This document shows positions 42,979-51,417 of a stretch of 64,000 bases of DNA, piece after piece (positions within the stretch are counted from its first letter, which is position 1; each line of letters begins with the position of its first letter). Position numbers and translations under genes: made by a program. The DNA lies in NCBI GenBank assembly GCA_023458755.1, contig JAEWYE010000008.1:62001-126000 (forward strand), read 5' to 3'. Under the pieces are notes generated by a model, which saw only the letters and a list, made by a program, of their open reading frames with translations, made no database searches and was not told the origin of the DNA. The DNA is from Bacillota bacterium. Its GTDB lineage: Bacteria; Bacillota; Clostridia; Oscillospirales; Acutalibacteraceae.

Positions 42979-43005
42979 TTAGCACTCGTACAAAACGAGT
43001 GCTAA
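42979..43005. promoter_or_regulatory. CIRCE element (HrcA operator)
   Basis: TTAGCACTC-N9-GAGTGCTAA, an exact match to the CIRCE consensus. On the minus strand TTGTAC inside the element and a TATTTT 16 bp downstream could form the hsp20 promoter, which HrcA would block. The other flank is the ABC-F gene, 114 bp away. Confidence 0.92.
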
Positions 43006-43118
43006 AACATGTTTGCCTGTCATAAAATCACACGAATTGACGGATTGCACAAAATGGGATACTATAAGAGTCAGGCGCTTTTTGCACCTACTTTTATATA
43101 CAGAATAGAGGAACTCTT

Positions 43119-44909
43119 TTGATTTTACTGACGGCTGACAGAATGAATAAAAATTTCGGCGGCAGACAGCTTTTGCGGGATGTCTCCCTCACCATCAGCG
43201 AAGGGGACAAAATCGGCGTTATTGGTGTAAACGGTACAGGAAAATCCACCTTTTTAAAGATGATTGCGGGACTCGAACCGACCGACAGCGGCGAAGTCAC
43301 CAAATTGACTAATATGCGTATCGGTTATTTGCCGCAGAACCCCGTGTTTCACAATAGCGCAACCGTGCTGGAACAGGTTTTGCACGATGCCGCCGCGCAG
43401 AACGCATCCAAAGAATATGAGTGCAAAACAATATTGACCAAGCTCGGTATTACCGATTTTGATAAGGATGTAAACTTGCTTTCGGGCGGACAGAAAAAGC
43501 GTGTGGCAATGGCAGCCGCACTTGCCAGTAAAGTGGAACTTTTGGTGTTGGATGAGCCAACCAACCACATCGACAGCGACATGGTGGATTGGCTGGAAAC
43601 CTTTCTTTCACGTTACAAAGGCGCGCTGCTGATGGTTACCCATGACCGCTATTTTTTGGAGCGTGTGACCAATAAAATCGTGGAGCTGGAAAACGGTACG
43701 CTCACTTCCTATCCGGCAAATTACTCCGCCTACTTGGAATTAAAAGCGCAGCGGGAGGAAATGCTTGCCGCCAGTGAACGCAAGCGTCAGGCTTTGCTCA
43801 AAACCGAGTTGGCGTGGATCCGCCGCGGCGCGCGCGCCAGAAGCACAAAAGCGCGTTTTCGGGTAGACCGTTATGAGGAGCTCAGTGCGCAGTCCGTTTC
43901 AACCGAACAGAGCAAGCTGGAACTAAGTTCTTTAAGCAGCCGTCTGGGCAAAAAAATCATTGAAATTGACAATATCAGCAAAAGCTACGAGGGGAGGATG
44001 CTATTTGAGAATTTTAGTTACAATCTGCTGCGGAATGACCGTTTGGGCATTATCGGCCCCAATGGCTGCGGAAAGTCTACGCTTTTAAAAATTCTGCGCG
44101 GTTTGGTAATGCCGGATACCGGCTCTGTCAGCATTGGCGAAACGGTTAAAATCGGCTATTTTTCGCAGGAAAGCGAAGAAATGGATACTTCACTCCGCGT
44201 GATTGACTATATTAAAGATGTTTCTTCCGAAATCGTTACGCCGGACGGAACTTTTACCGCATCACAAATGCTGGAACGGTTTTTGTTTTCTCCCGAACTG
44301 CAATATACCACAATCGGCCGCCTTTCCGGCGGAGAACGCCGCAGACTGTTTTTGCTGCGCATTTTGATGGATGCACCCAATGTGCTGTTTTTGGATGAAC
44401 CGACCAATGATCTCGATATTCAAACGCTTACGATATTAGAAGACTATTTAGAGAATTTTTCAGGTGCCGTTATCACGGTTTCTCATGACCGTTATTTTCT
44501 TGATAAAGCGGTGGATCATATCTTTGCGTTTCAGCCTAGCGGAAAGCTTACCCAGTATCTGGGCGGTTATACCGATTATGCGGAACAGCATAAAGACGAA
44601 GAAAAAGCCGTGCAGCAGCCTATCGGTGATTCGGAAAAAGAGAGCAAACAAAAGGACTACCGTAAAAAAAGCAGCAAGCTGAAATTTTCCTATAAGGAAC
44701 AGCGGGAATATGAAGAAATTGATGAGGTAATCGCTGACTTAGAAGAAAAGATTGCCGCAGCTCAAAAGGAAATTGAAGCGCAAGCAAGCAATTATACACT
44801 TTTGCAGGAGCTTTTAGGGGAAAAAGAAGAATTGGAAGCCGAACTCGCACACAAAATGGACCGCTGGGTGTATTTGAACGATTTAGCCGAAAAAATAGAA
44901 AATCAATAA
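43119..44909 (+). CDS. ABC-F family ATPase, Uup-like
   Basis: A 596-residue soluble protein with two ABC domains: Walker A GVNGTGKST (about 37-45) and GPNGCGKST (about 314), signatures LSGGQKKR and LSGGERRR, and DEPTNHID/DEPTNDLD Walker B segments. A positively charged linker (RRGARARSTKARFRVDRYE) joins them and a coiled-coil C-terminal extension (about 500-596) is the Uup-type ABC_tran_CTD. ABC-F proteins of this group act on ribosomes or DNA junctions, not in membranes. The start is TTG at 43119 after AGAGGA. It lacks the resistance-type long linker seen in the ABC-F at 59063. Confidence 0.9.
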   Translation: MILLTADRMNKNFGGRQLLRDVSLTISEGDKIGVIGVNGTGKSTFLKMIAGLEPTDSGEVTKLTNMRIGYLPQNPVFHNSATVLEQVLHDAAAQNASKEYECKTILTKLGITDFDKDVNLLSGGQKKRVAMAAALASKVELLVLDEPTNHIDSDMVDWLETFLSRYKGALLMVTHDRYFLERVTNKIVELENGTLTSYPANYSAYLELKAQREEMLAASERKRQALLKTELAWIRRGARARSTKARFRVDRYEELSAQSVSTEQSKLELSSLSSRLGKKIIEIDNISKSYEGRMLFENFSYNLLRNDRLGIIGPNGCGKSTLLKILRGLVMPDTGSVSIGETVKIGYFSQESEEMDTSLRVIDYIKDVSSEIVTPDGTFTASQMLERFLFSPELQYTTIGRLSGGERRRLFLLRILMDAPNVLFLDEPTNDLDIQTLTILEDYLENFSGAVITVSHDRYFLDKAVDHIFAFQPSGKLTQYLGGYTDYAEQHKDEEKAVQQPIGDSEKESKQKDYRKKSSKLKFSYKEQREYEEIDEVIADLEEKIAAAQKEIEAQASNYTLLQELLGEKEELEAELAHKMDRWVYLNDLAEKIENQ

Positions 44910-44910
44910 A

Positions 44911-44950
44911 AGGATGCCATTGCAAAACTTCCGCTTTGCAATGGCATCCT
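44911..44950 (+). terminator. Terminator of the Uup-like gene
   Basis: Perfect 16-bp stem AGGATGCCATTGCAAA/TTTGCAATGGCATCCT with an 8-nt loop. Confidence 0.8.
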
Positions 44951-45033
44951 AACGTTAAGCAATGTTTGCTGAACAAACTAGCAATTTAAAAATTCAACCT
45001 AATTTAAGAGTGTTTTCGCACGCTACCCAACTA

Positions 45034-45162
45034 TTGCGCCTCTGTGGAGCCGCACCCCTTTGTCGCTTCGCGACATTTCCCCTGGTTGGGGAATCACCCG
45101 CGCGCCAACCGAGGGGGTGAGGGCGGCGCGGCCGCCCTTTTCGCTCCGCTAGGGCGCAAGGA
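45034..45162. repeat. GC-rich palindromic repeat, copy 2
   Basis: This fills much of the 375-bp gap 44910-45284. On the minus strand it reads CTTGCGCCCTAGCGGAGCGA, then GGGCGGCCGC-GCCGCCC and CTCACCCCC, matching copy 1, followed by further palindromes (CGCGCGGG, GTCGCGAAGCGAC). The rest of the gap shows nothing recognisable. Confidence 0.65.
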
Positions 45163-45284
45163 TTTTAGTTTTTGTTTGCAAAAAAGCTTGCATTTGTGCA
45201 GATTATAAAGTCATAAATTATTGGTTTTTTAATAGCTCTTATATCCCCTTGTATGCTAATTATTCAGCAAGCATTATGTATAAA

Positions 45285-46574
45285 TCAGAACGAAATATCC
45301 ATGTCCAGTCCGCTGCTGGAAATGCCGTCTATTTTTCCGCTGCTGGTGTACTGCCAGTATTTATAGGGGTATCCGTAAGTCGTTCCCTCATTGGGCGCGT
45401 CATATAAATATTGTGCAATCCATGTTATGTACGGCGATAACTGTGAAATAATCAATTTGTTATAAAAATAGTATTTGCCGGAATAGACCATCGGGGTGTA
45501 TCCCGCACTTTTAATTTTCTCACAAAAAGCAACGCCGAAATCTGTTCTTTGCTGATTCGTAAGGTTTGCAAGATTGGTTCTGGCGTCCGGGTCACTGATT
45601 CCTTCAATGTCAATCGCAATCGGTTCCGTCAAACTGCGTCCGCCCAATATATCCAGTGTAAACTGTGCCTCTGCAGCAGCTTCTTCAACCGTAATAGCCT
45701 GTGAAAAGAAGTATATGCCTACGCTGATACCGGCTGCTTTTGCGCCGTTATAGTTTTGCTCGAAATAAGAATCCTTGTTGTAGCTGCCGCTGCCGTATCC
45801 CCTCCAGCCGGCGCGGATAATCGCAAAATCAATTCCGGCAGCCTTTACTTTCTTCCAGTCAATGGTACCTTGATATTCTGAAACGTCAATTCCAAGGCGG
45901 GTTTTCAGCGCACCCTTGCTGTCAAAGTAATATTTATTGCCTTCAATGGTCTGCCATCCGGTGAGGGGGTTGTTTTGATAATAAAAGTATTTAATTCCGT
46001 TAACTGTTTTCCAGCCGGTATACGCAATCGGTGTTGAACTAACGGATGAACTTACCGCAGAACTTGAAGAGCTTATAGATGAACTAACCGACGAGCTTGA
46101 CGAGGAGCTCTTGGACGAACTGGAAGACTTGCTAGCCGTGGAGCTCGAAGATACACTTACACTGTTTTTTACGGGAACAGACGGCTTGGCTTTTATCGCT
46201 TCGGGGTCTTCCGCGGCTTTTTGTGCTTGAGTGGGAATTACCTTAGTAGCCGCCTGCAGCTGTGTTTTAGTCGGAACAACCGCTTTCGGTTTTACCGCGG
46301 CAGGTTGGGAGGAGGTCGTTTTTGAAGATACTGCACTGGAGCTTGCAGCAGAACGGATTGCAGAACTGACTGCAGAACTTGCCGTTGAAGAAACTGCTGA
46401 ATTTTCCAAAGAGTCCGTCTGCGAATAAACGGCATATATATTTGTACTGTTTTTGGCAAGCGATTCAGGCGTAAGATTCCCTGTTGCCGCTGGCCCCTGA
46501 AGTCCGAATAGAACGATGGTTACACCGGAAATGTACACAGCAATCTTATGTATACGCAATGATCTGAAATCCAT
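45285..46574 (-). CDS. Exported GH25 lysozyme with Ser-rich linker and cell-wall-binding repeats
   Basis: A 429-residue exported muramidase. N-terminal hydrophobic anchor/signal (about 10-30), Ser/Ala-rich segment (about 55-90), a PTKTQLQAATKVIPTQAQKA module, a second Ser run (about 145-185), two choline-binding-like repeats (GWKTVNGIKYFYYQNNPLTG and GWQTIEGNKYYFDSKGALK) and the GH25 domain (about 230-429) beginning GIDVSEYQG with the acid pair in PIAIDIEGISD. It cleaves peptidoglycan at the cell surface. It is a close paralogue of the next upstream gene; the two lie in tandem. GGAGAAAAGG precedes the ATG. Confidence 0.9.
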   Translation of the reverse strand: MDFRSLRIHKIAVYISGVTIVLFGLQGPAATGNLTPESLAKNSTNIYAVYSQTDSLENSAVSSTASSAVSSAIRSAASSSAVSSKTTSSQPAAVKPKAVVPTKTQLQAATKVIPTQAQKAAEDPEAIKAKPSVPVKNSVSVSSSSTASKSSSSSKSSSSSSSVSSSISSSSSAVSSSVSSTPIAYTGWKTVNGIKYFYYQNNPLTGWQTIEGNKYYFDSKGALKTRLGIDVSEYQGTIDWKKVKAAGIDFAIIRAGWRGYGSGSYNKDSYFEQNYNGAKAAGISVGIYFFSQAITVEEAAAEAQFTLDILGGRSLTEPIAIDIEGISDPDARTNLANLTNQQRTDFGVAFCEKIKSAGYTPMVYSGKYYFYNKLIISQLSPYITWIAQYLYDAPNEGTTYGYPYKYWQYTSSGKIDGISSSGLDMDISF

Positions 46575-46699
46575 TCCTTTTCTCCAATCTTATTCAAAAA
46601 AGTCTCATTTTCCTGAATAATACCATGAAAAATAGCAGATTTCAAACGTTTTACCACATATTAGCGATAGCAGTTATTTCCATATATGGCATAGAAAAA

Positions 46700-46724
46700 G
46701 AGCGGCCTCATTATGAGACCGCTC
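46700..46724 (-). terminator. Terminator of the upstream GH25 gene
   Basis: GAGCGG-CTCA/TGAG-CCGCTC with a TTTTTC exit on the minus strand. Confidence 0.8.
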
Positions 46725-46751
46725 AGAGTATAATTTTGCCTATTTAGCCTG

Positions 46752-47984
46752 TTAAAATGAAATGTCCATATCAACGTAGCCCGAAATGCCGTCTATACTT
46801 CCGTCACTGCAGTACTGCCAATATTTATACGGGTAGGCAAAAGTTGTTCCAATGGTGGGGTCGTCAAAATATTGTGCGACCCATATCGTGTACGGAGCAA
46901 GCTGAGATACATTCATAGAGTTATAAAAGTAAGACTTACCTGAGTAAATCATAGAAGTATGCCCGGAACTTTTAATTTTCTGGTAAAATGCAATGGCAAT
47001 ATCCGTGCGCTGTTGGTTTGTAAGGTGCGCAGTATTGGTTCTAGCAGTAGGGTCACTGATTCCTTCAATATCAATCGCAATCGGTTCGGATACACTGCGC
47101 CCGCCAAGTATATCTAACGTATACTGTGCTTCCGCGGCGGCTTCCTCTGCTGAAATAGCCTGTGAGAAGAAATAAACGCCTACGCTGATTCCGGCTGCTT
47201 TTGCTCCGTTGTAATTTTGCTCAAAACAGGAATCTTTGTTATAGCTGCCGCTGCCATAGCCCCGCCATCCGGCGCGAATAATTGCAAAATCAACCCCGGA
47301 TGCTTTCACCTTTTTCCAGTCAATGGTTCCCTGATATTCCGAAACATCAATCCCAAGTCGGGTTTTCAAGGCACCGGTACTGTCAAAATTGTATTTTTCC
47401 CCTTCAATTGTCTGCCAACCGGTCAGCGGTTTGTCTTGGTAATAAAAATATTTTACACCGTTTACGTTTTTCCATCCGTCTGCATTATTTGCGGAAGCAG
47501 AGGATGAAACAGAGGAAGAACCGGGTTTCGAACTGGAAGATGTAGAGGAAGAAACATTCACGCTGTTTTTAACCGGTGCGGAAGATTTCACTTTCTTCGC
47601 TTCCGGGTCTTCTGCTGCTCGTTCGGCTTTTGTCGGTATTACTTTGGCGGCGGCTTTCAACTGTTCTTTTGTCGGAACGACAGCTTTCGGCTTTGCAGCC
47701 GCTTTCCTGACTGTGGAAGAAGCCGCTTTGGAACTTACAGCGGAACTTGCCAATGAGCTGGCGGATGAACTTGCTATGGAATCTGCTTCAAAACTTGAAC
47801 TTAAATCGTTCTGCATGGTGGATGGATTACTCAGGGCTTCCGCGGAAGAGGTGACTTTTGGTTCGCTTGCTATTGGAATATGAAAACGCAGCAGAAAAAC
47901 GGCTGTACAGGCAGCCGCTGCAAATATTACACTGAGCAGTAAAGGAATTATTTTATGTATACGACTTTCCGGTCTAAAATGCAT
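46752..47984 (-). CDS. Exported GH25 lysozyme, paralogue of the neighbouring gene
   Basis: A 410-residue exported muramidase with the same domain order as the gene at 45285: anchor/signal about 12-32, Ser/Ala linker, a PTKEQLKAAAKVIPTKAERA module, second Ser run, two wall-binding repeats (GWKNVNGVKYFYYQDKPLTG and GWQTIEGEKYNFDSTGALK) and GH25 (about 210-410) with GIDVSEYQG and PIAIDIEGISD. The catalytic domains are nearly identical along most of their length, while the Ser linkers differ in length. This points to tandem duplication followed by drift in the linkers. Each copy has its own terminator and probably its own promoter. Confidence 0.9.
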   Translation of the reverse strand: MHFRPESRIHKIIPLLLSVIFAAAACTAVFLLRFHIPIASEPKVTSSAEALSNPSTMQNDLSSSFEADSIASSSASSLASSAVSSKAASSTVRKAAAKPKAVVPTKEQLKAAAKVIPTKAERAAEDPEAKKVKSSAPVKNSVNVSSSTSSSSKPGSSSVSSSASANNADGWKNVNGVKYFYYQDKPLTGWQTIEGEKYNFDSTGALKTRLGIDVSEYQGTIDWKKVKASGVDFAIIRAGWRGYGSGSYNKDSCFEQNYNGAKAAGISVGVYFFSQAISAEEAAAEAQYTLDILGGRSVSEPIAIDIEGISDPTARTNTAHLTNQQRTDIAIAFYQKIKSSGHTSMIYSGKSYFYNSMNVSQLAPYTIWVAQYFDDPTIGTTFAYPYKYWQYCSDGSIDGISGYVDMDISF

Positions 47985-48103
47985 TCATTTTCGCCAACTT
48001 CGTTCAAAATTTTATCAGTTTCCTAATGATACCATAGATTCTGACAAATTTCAAATTCAAAGAAGATTATTCCGAAATTGTTCCTATATTCAGCGTGCAG
48101 GCC

Positions 48104-49276
48104 TTACGGCTGCTTGTCCTGCGCAGATTCCTCGTAGTGCTTAAAATGGTTCAGCCGCTTGGTCACATTTTCACGAAGCAGAGTGTACAGCACCGAGCAG
48201 ACCGGAACACTCAAAATCATTCCGACAACGCCGAACGCGTTTCCGCCGATCGTAACAGCGACCAGAACCCAAAGCCCCGGCAGTCCAACTCTGGAACCTA
48301 CCACACGCGGGTAAATCAAATTGCCCTCCAATTGCTGAAGTACAACAAAAAAAACAATGTACCACAGTCCCTGAATTGGATTGACTGTAAATATCAGCAG
48401 TGCACCGATGACCGTGCTGAAAAATGCGCCTAAAATCGGAATCAGAGCCATAAATGCCACAAATACCGAAATCAGCAGGGCGTATGGGAAACGGAAAATG
48501 TTCATCCCGATAAAGCAAAGGGAACCAAGAATGCAGGCTTCCGTGCAGGTTCCCGCAATGCAATTGTAAAAGGCACAGTAAGATAAATGAAAAATGTGAT
48601 AAACAGAATCAGCATGCTTGTGAGGTATATAGGAATACATTACTTTTTTTACCTGATTGTAAAGCTTTTCTTTTTGCGCCAGCACGTTCAGCGCAATGAC
48701 AAAGGTCAATACACAGGAAATTGCAAAGTGAAAGATATTTGTCGTTATTGTCACGGTGGAACTGACGAAGCTTCCGGCAAGCTGCTGCGCGTTCTGCGCA
48801 ATCATCTGGCTGATATTTGTCCAGTCGATATTAATCGTTTTAACATATCCGGCGAATTCGGGGTGATCTTTGTTAAACGTGTTAAAATAATCCTGTAGTT
48901 GGTTAAAGTAAGAAGGAATATTACTTGCAAGGCTGGTAATGGTGCGACCAAGTTCCGGAATAATAATTAAAAGGATGAGCGCAATTACGCCGAGAATAAC
49001 CACCAAAGATGAAAAAATGCTGACTGCCCGCCGCAGCTTCGGCCAGATTTTCTTGCAGTGTCGGTTAAACAAAGAAAATATGCGTGTTTCAAATTGAACC
49101 ATTAATACATTTAAAATAAATGCTAAAGCAAAGCCTGTTAAGACAGGCCCTACAATGCCAAAAATCATACCTAGTAAATTGGATGCCAGATATAAATTCT
49201 TTAATAACATGTATAATGCAATTCCAAAGGCAATGAGCAAACCGATTTTTTTCATGTTGCTTTTGTTCAAGTCCAT
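48104..49276 (-). CDS. AI-2E family (PerM-type) membrane transporter
   Basis: A 390-residue permease with about eight helices in the AI-2E/UPF0118 pattern: three N-terminal helices (IGLLIAFGIALYMLLKNL and others), a central soluble part (about 130-190), then a cluster with the conserved GSLCFIGMNIFRFPYALLIS and IPILGAFFSTVIGALL, and the C-terminal NLIYPRVVGSRVGLPGLWVL block. Members export quorum signals or ions; the name does not prove AI-2 transport. The ATG at 49276 follows AAAGGACG; longer in-frame starts lack such a site. Confidence 0.88.
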   Translation of the reverse strand: MDLNKSNMKKIGLLIAFGIALYMLLKNLYLASNLLGMIFGIVGPVLTGFALAFILNVLMVQFETRIFSLFNRHCKKIWPKLRRAVSIFSSLVVILGVIALILLIIIPELGRTITSLASNIPSYFNQLQDYFNTFNKDHPEFAGYVKTINIDWTNISQMIAQNAQQLAGSFVSSTVTITTNIFHFAISCVLTFVIALNVLAQKEKLYNQVKKVMYSYIPHKHADSVYHIFHLSYCAFYNCIAGTCTEACILGSLCFIGMNIFRFPYALLISVFVAFMALIPILGAFFSTVIGALLIFTVNPIQGLWYIVFFVVLQQLEGNLIYPRVVGSRVGLPGLWVLVAVTIGGNAFGVVGMILSVPVCSVLYTLLRENVTKRLNHFKHYEESAQDKQP

Positions 49277-49463
49277 TTTTTGATCGTCCTTTCGAATGCG
49301 ATACTGTTTTGCCAAAAAATTTATATCGAAGCGATATAGCAGTTGGATGAATGGAAAGTCGATATTTTTTATTGAAAAAGGTAATATCTTCATTATACCG
49401 ATAAATTTATTATAATACAAGCCGGGAAAGCGTATTCACCGACAGGGCATACAAAAAAGAAAA

Positions 49464-49532
49464 AAGTGTATAACACACAAAGTATGTCTGGAATACTGAA
49501 ATTCCGAATAAACTTTGTATGCTTATACACTT
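49464..49532. terminator. Long inverted repeat downstream of niaX
   Basis: AAGTGTATAA (49464-49473) pairs with TTATACACTT (49523-49532), with inner ACAAAGTAT/ATACAAAG-like pairing. It may end the niaX transcript. Confidence 0.5.
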
Positions 49533-49560
49533 TGTGTTTTACACGTTTAATTAACCGCTG

Positions 49561-50127
49561 TTATTTCGCTTTTGCACTGACCGGGAACTGAACCATTCGG
49601 CTTAACGGCTTCCAAACAAACACCGAAATTTGAAAATCAATCATGCTGTGCACAACTGTCCCTAATCCCACAAGAAGGATGACCGAAACAAAATAGCCGG
49701 ATGCAAGCATTTGCTTGCTGATCAGACCGCCAAAGAAGAAAACGGTAACCACGATAACCTCACAAACTGCATGGATAACCGCCATCAGCAGGCTGAATAA
49801 GGTGTAGGAGCGGGCAGACATCAATACGTTCGGCATTTTTTTCAGCATATAGGAGCCGATTACCGTAAAAACGATATGGCTGAACGCGCGCCAAACAATG
49901 ATGATCGGCAGACCGGTGAAGAAAAACCCGACGGTAGTGCCCAATGCGACCGCTATGGCGGCGGGCGGAGAAATAAACATGGCAATAAAAATTGCCACAT
50001 GGCTTGCAAGTGTAAAGGACATCGGTCCGATTACAATTTTCGGTACGATCATCGGAATCACAATGCCGATTGCGATTAGCAGCGCGGTAATCACGGAACG
50101 GATAAGATTTGTGTTACGATTGTTCAT
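49561..50127 (-). CDS. niaX: Putative niacin transporter, ECF S component (NiaX-like)
   Basis: A 188-residue membrane protein with five or six helices. The start MNNRNTNLIRSVITALLIAI and the VIGPMSFTLASHVAIFIAMFISP region fit ECF S components; the adjacent niaR gene and an operator-like palindrome in its promoter point to niacin. It would need the shared EcfAAT module from elsewhere in the genome. NiaX is inferred from context more than from motifs. Another vitamin is possible but less likely. Confidence 0.72.
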   Translation of the reverse strand: MNNRNTNLIRSVITALLIAIGIVIPMIVPKIVIGPMSFTLASHVAIFIAMFISPPAAIAVALGTTVGFFFTGLPIIIVWRAFSHIVFTVIGSYMLKKMPNVLMSARSYTLFSLLMAVIHAVCEVIVVTVFFFGGLISKQMLASGYFVSVILLVGLGTVVHSMIDFQISVFVWKPLSRMVQFPVSAKAK

Positions 50128-50158
50128 AAGTGCACCTTCTTAATAGAATAGTCAAGCT

Positions 50159-50212
50159 ATGTGTCTTGACACATGTTGTGACTATTATAGCGAAACGATG
50201 GCTGCTTGTCAA
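50159..50212 (-). promoter_or_regulatory. Consensus promoter and palindromic operator of niaX
   Basis: On the minus strand TTGACA (50207-50212), 17 bp and TATAAT (50184-50189) give a perfect promoter. ATGTGTC-TT-GACACAT (50159-50174) is a perfect 7-bp palindrome just downstream of the RNA start, where a bound repressor would block transcription. NiaR is the obvious candidate. Confidence 0.75.
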
Positions 50213-50309
50213 GTGAACATATTGCCAATTCTGCTGTCTATGAGCGTCAAAAGGGTGCGGCTCTAAAGAGGCACAATTGAGGATTCGTATGAAACACGCA
50301 AAAAAATAA

Positions 50310-50329
50310 GGACCGCAAATCAGCGGCCC
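50310..50329 (-). terminator. Terminator of niaR
   Basis: GGACCGC/GCGGCCC with one mismatch, followed on the minus strand by a T-rich tract. Confidence 0.6.
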
Positions 50330-50345
50330 AAAATTTAAACGCTTT

Positions 50346-50864
50346 TTATTTTTCAAACAAAAATCCTTTTGTTTTCAGAGCGGCAAGAATGCGGTGATAG
50401 ACTTCCTCCGACTGGCAGGAAATGGTGTGCAAATGTACGCCGTTTGTCAAATTCAAAAGGGGAGACGCGTCCTGCTTCGCCAGCTTTTCACTAAAGGCAT
50501 CCGCGTCATAGCGCGAGAAAATGTGCAGTTGTCCGGATATTTGTCCGTAAACCGGGTGCTCTACAATTACGTCAATCAGACCTCCGCCGTTGTCCACAAT
50601 TGTATAAAGCTCCTGCAAAAGGTCTTCTCTGCTGTGCTTGCAGGCAATTGTATGGATGAATTCACCGTTGTCGGTATTTTCCTGCAAAATATAGCCACGC
50701 GGTGTCGCCGAAATCGCCACATTCGCGGCACGCAGCAACGCAATATCACCGACGATAATCTGACGGCTCACGTGAAACTCCGCAGCTATTGCGCTTGCGC
50801 TCACCGGCTGCGCATTCCGTTTTAAAAGCTCCAGTATTTTTTGGCGTCTTTGTCCTGCATCCAT
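50346..50864 (-). CDS. niaR: NiaR, niacin-responsive transcriptional repressor
   Basis: A 172-residue regulator with an N-terminal HTH_11 domain (about 1-60, with RRQKILELLKRNAQPVSASA and ISRQ-like VSRQIIVGDIALLR) and a C-terminal 3H domain (about 75-172) named for three His, seen here in FIHTIACKHSRED, DVIVEHPVYGQI and HLHTISCQSEEVYHR. The 3H domain binds niacin with a metal ion. It should repress niaX and perhaps de novo NAD genes elsewhere. It has its own transcription unit upstream of niaX. Confidence 0.92.
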   Translation of the reverse strand: MDAGQRRQKILELLKRNAQPVSASAIAAEFHVSRQIIVGDIALLRAANVAISATPRGYILQENTDNGEFIHTIACKHSREDLLQELYTIVDNGGGLIDVIVEHPVYGQISGQLHIFSRYDADAFSEKLAKQDASPLLNLTNGVHLHTISCQSEEVYHRILAALKTKGFLFEK

Positions 50865-50963
50865 GCTATCACTCGTCTCTTTCTACTAAAAGATCGTATA
50901 ACTATTATTATACAAGCATTTCAGGCGGACTTCAAGCAACAGAAGAAAGATTTATTTCTAAAT

Positions 50964-51281
50964 TTAAACAATAAAATGTCCGGTTATTCCAATCAGTGTA
51001 CCCAAAATAACCGACATAACAACCATTGGCGGAATTGATTTTCTATCTTCTTTGGCAACGATAATTATAATGGGTATAGCGAGTGCCAAATTAATAATAC
51101 CACCTTTTAGCCACCATGCCATTCCAAATAAATTGATATTTAAAATAATAAACGGCGTGATTAAGTAAAATACAAATGCAGACAAAATGGAATGTATATC
51201 AATTTTCCGCGTTAACATTGGCAAAATATCGAGAATTCCCGCAATGATACCAATCAGCAGGGTTAATAAAATAGTTTTCAT
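50964..51281 (-). CDS. Small four-helix membrane protein, unknown function
   Basis: A 105-residue protein with about four helices (MKTILLTLLIGIIAGILDIL; SAFVFYLITPFIILNI; IINLALAIPIIIIVA; PPMVVMSVILGTLIGITGHF). No charged catalytic motif is visible and I know no function, although similar small proteins are common in clostridia. The ATG at 51281 follows GGAGGAAC. It lies between niaR and an ECF sigma gene, with no evident link to either. Confidence 0.65.
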   Translation of the reverse strand: MKTILLTLLIGIIAGILDILPMLTRKIDIHSILSAFVFYLITPFIILNINLFGMAWWLKGGIINLALAIPIIIIVAKEDRKSIPPMVVMSVILGTLIGITGHFIV

Positions 51282-51417
51282 CCTGTTGTTCCTCCACGTA
51301 TTTTGTGTTACATGTCTTGCACACAACGTTATCTTATAGGAAATACAGACACTGCCGTACTCTTTTAAAAGCCTTGTGCTTTTTAGCACATTAATGTTTG
51401 GAGTCCTTGACGCTTCA

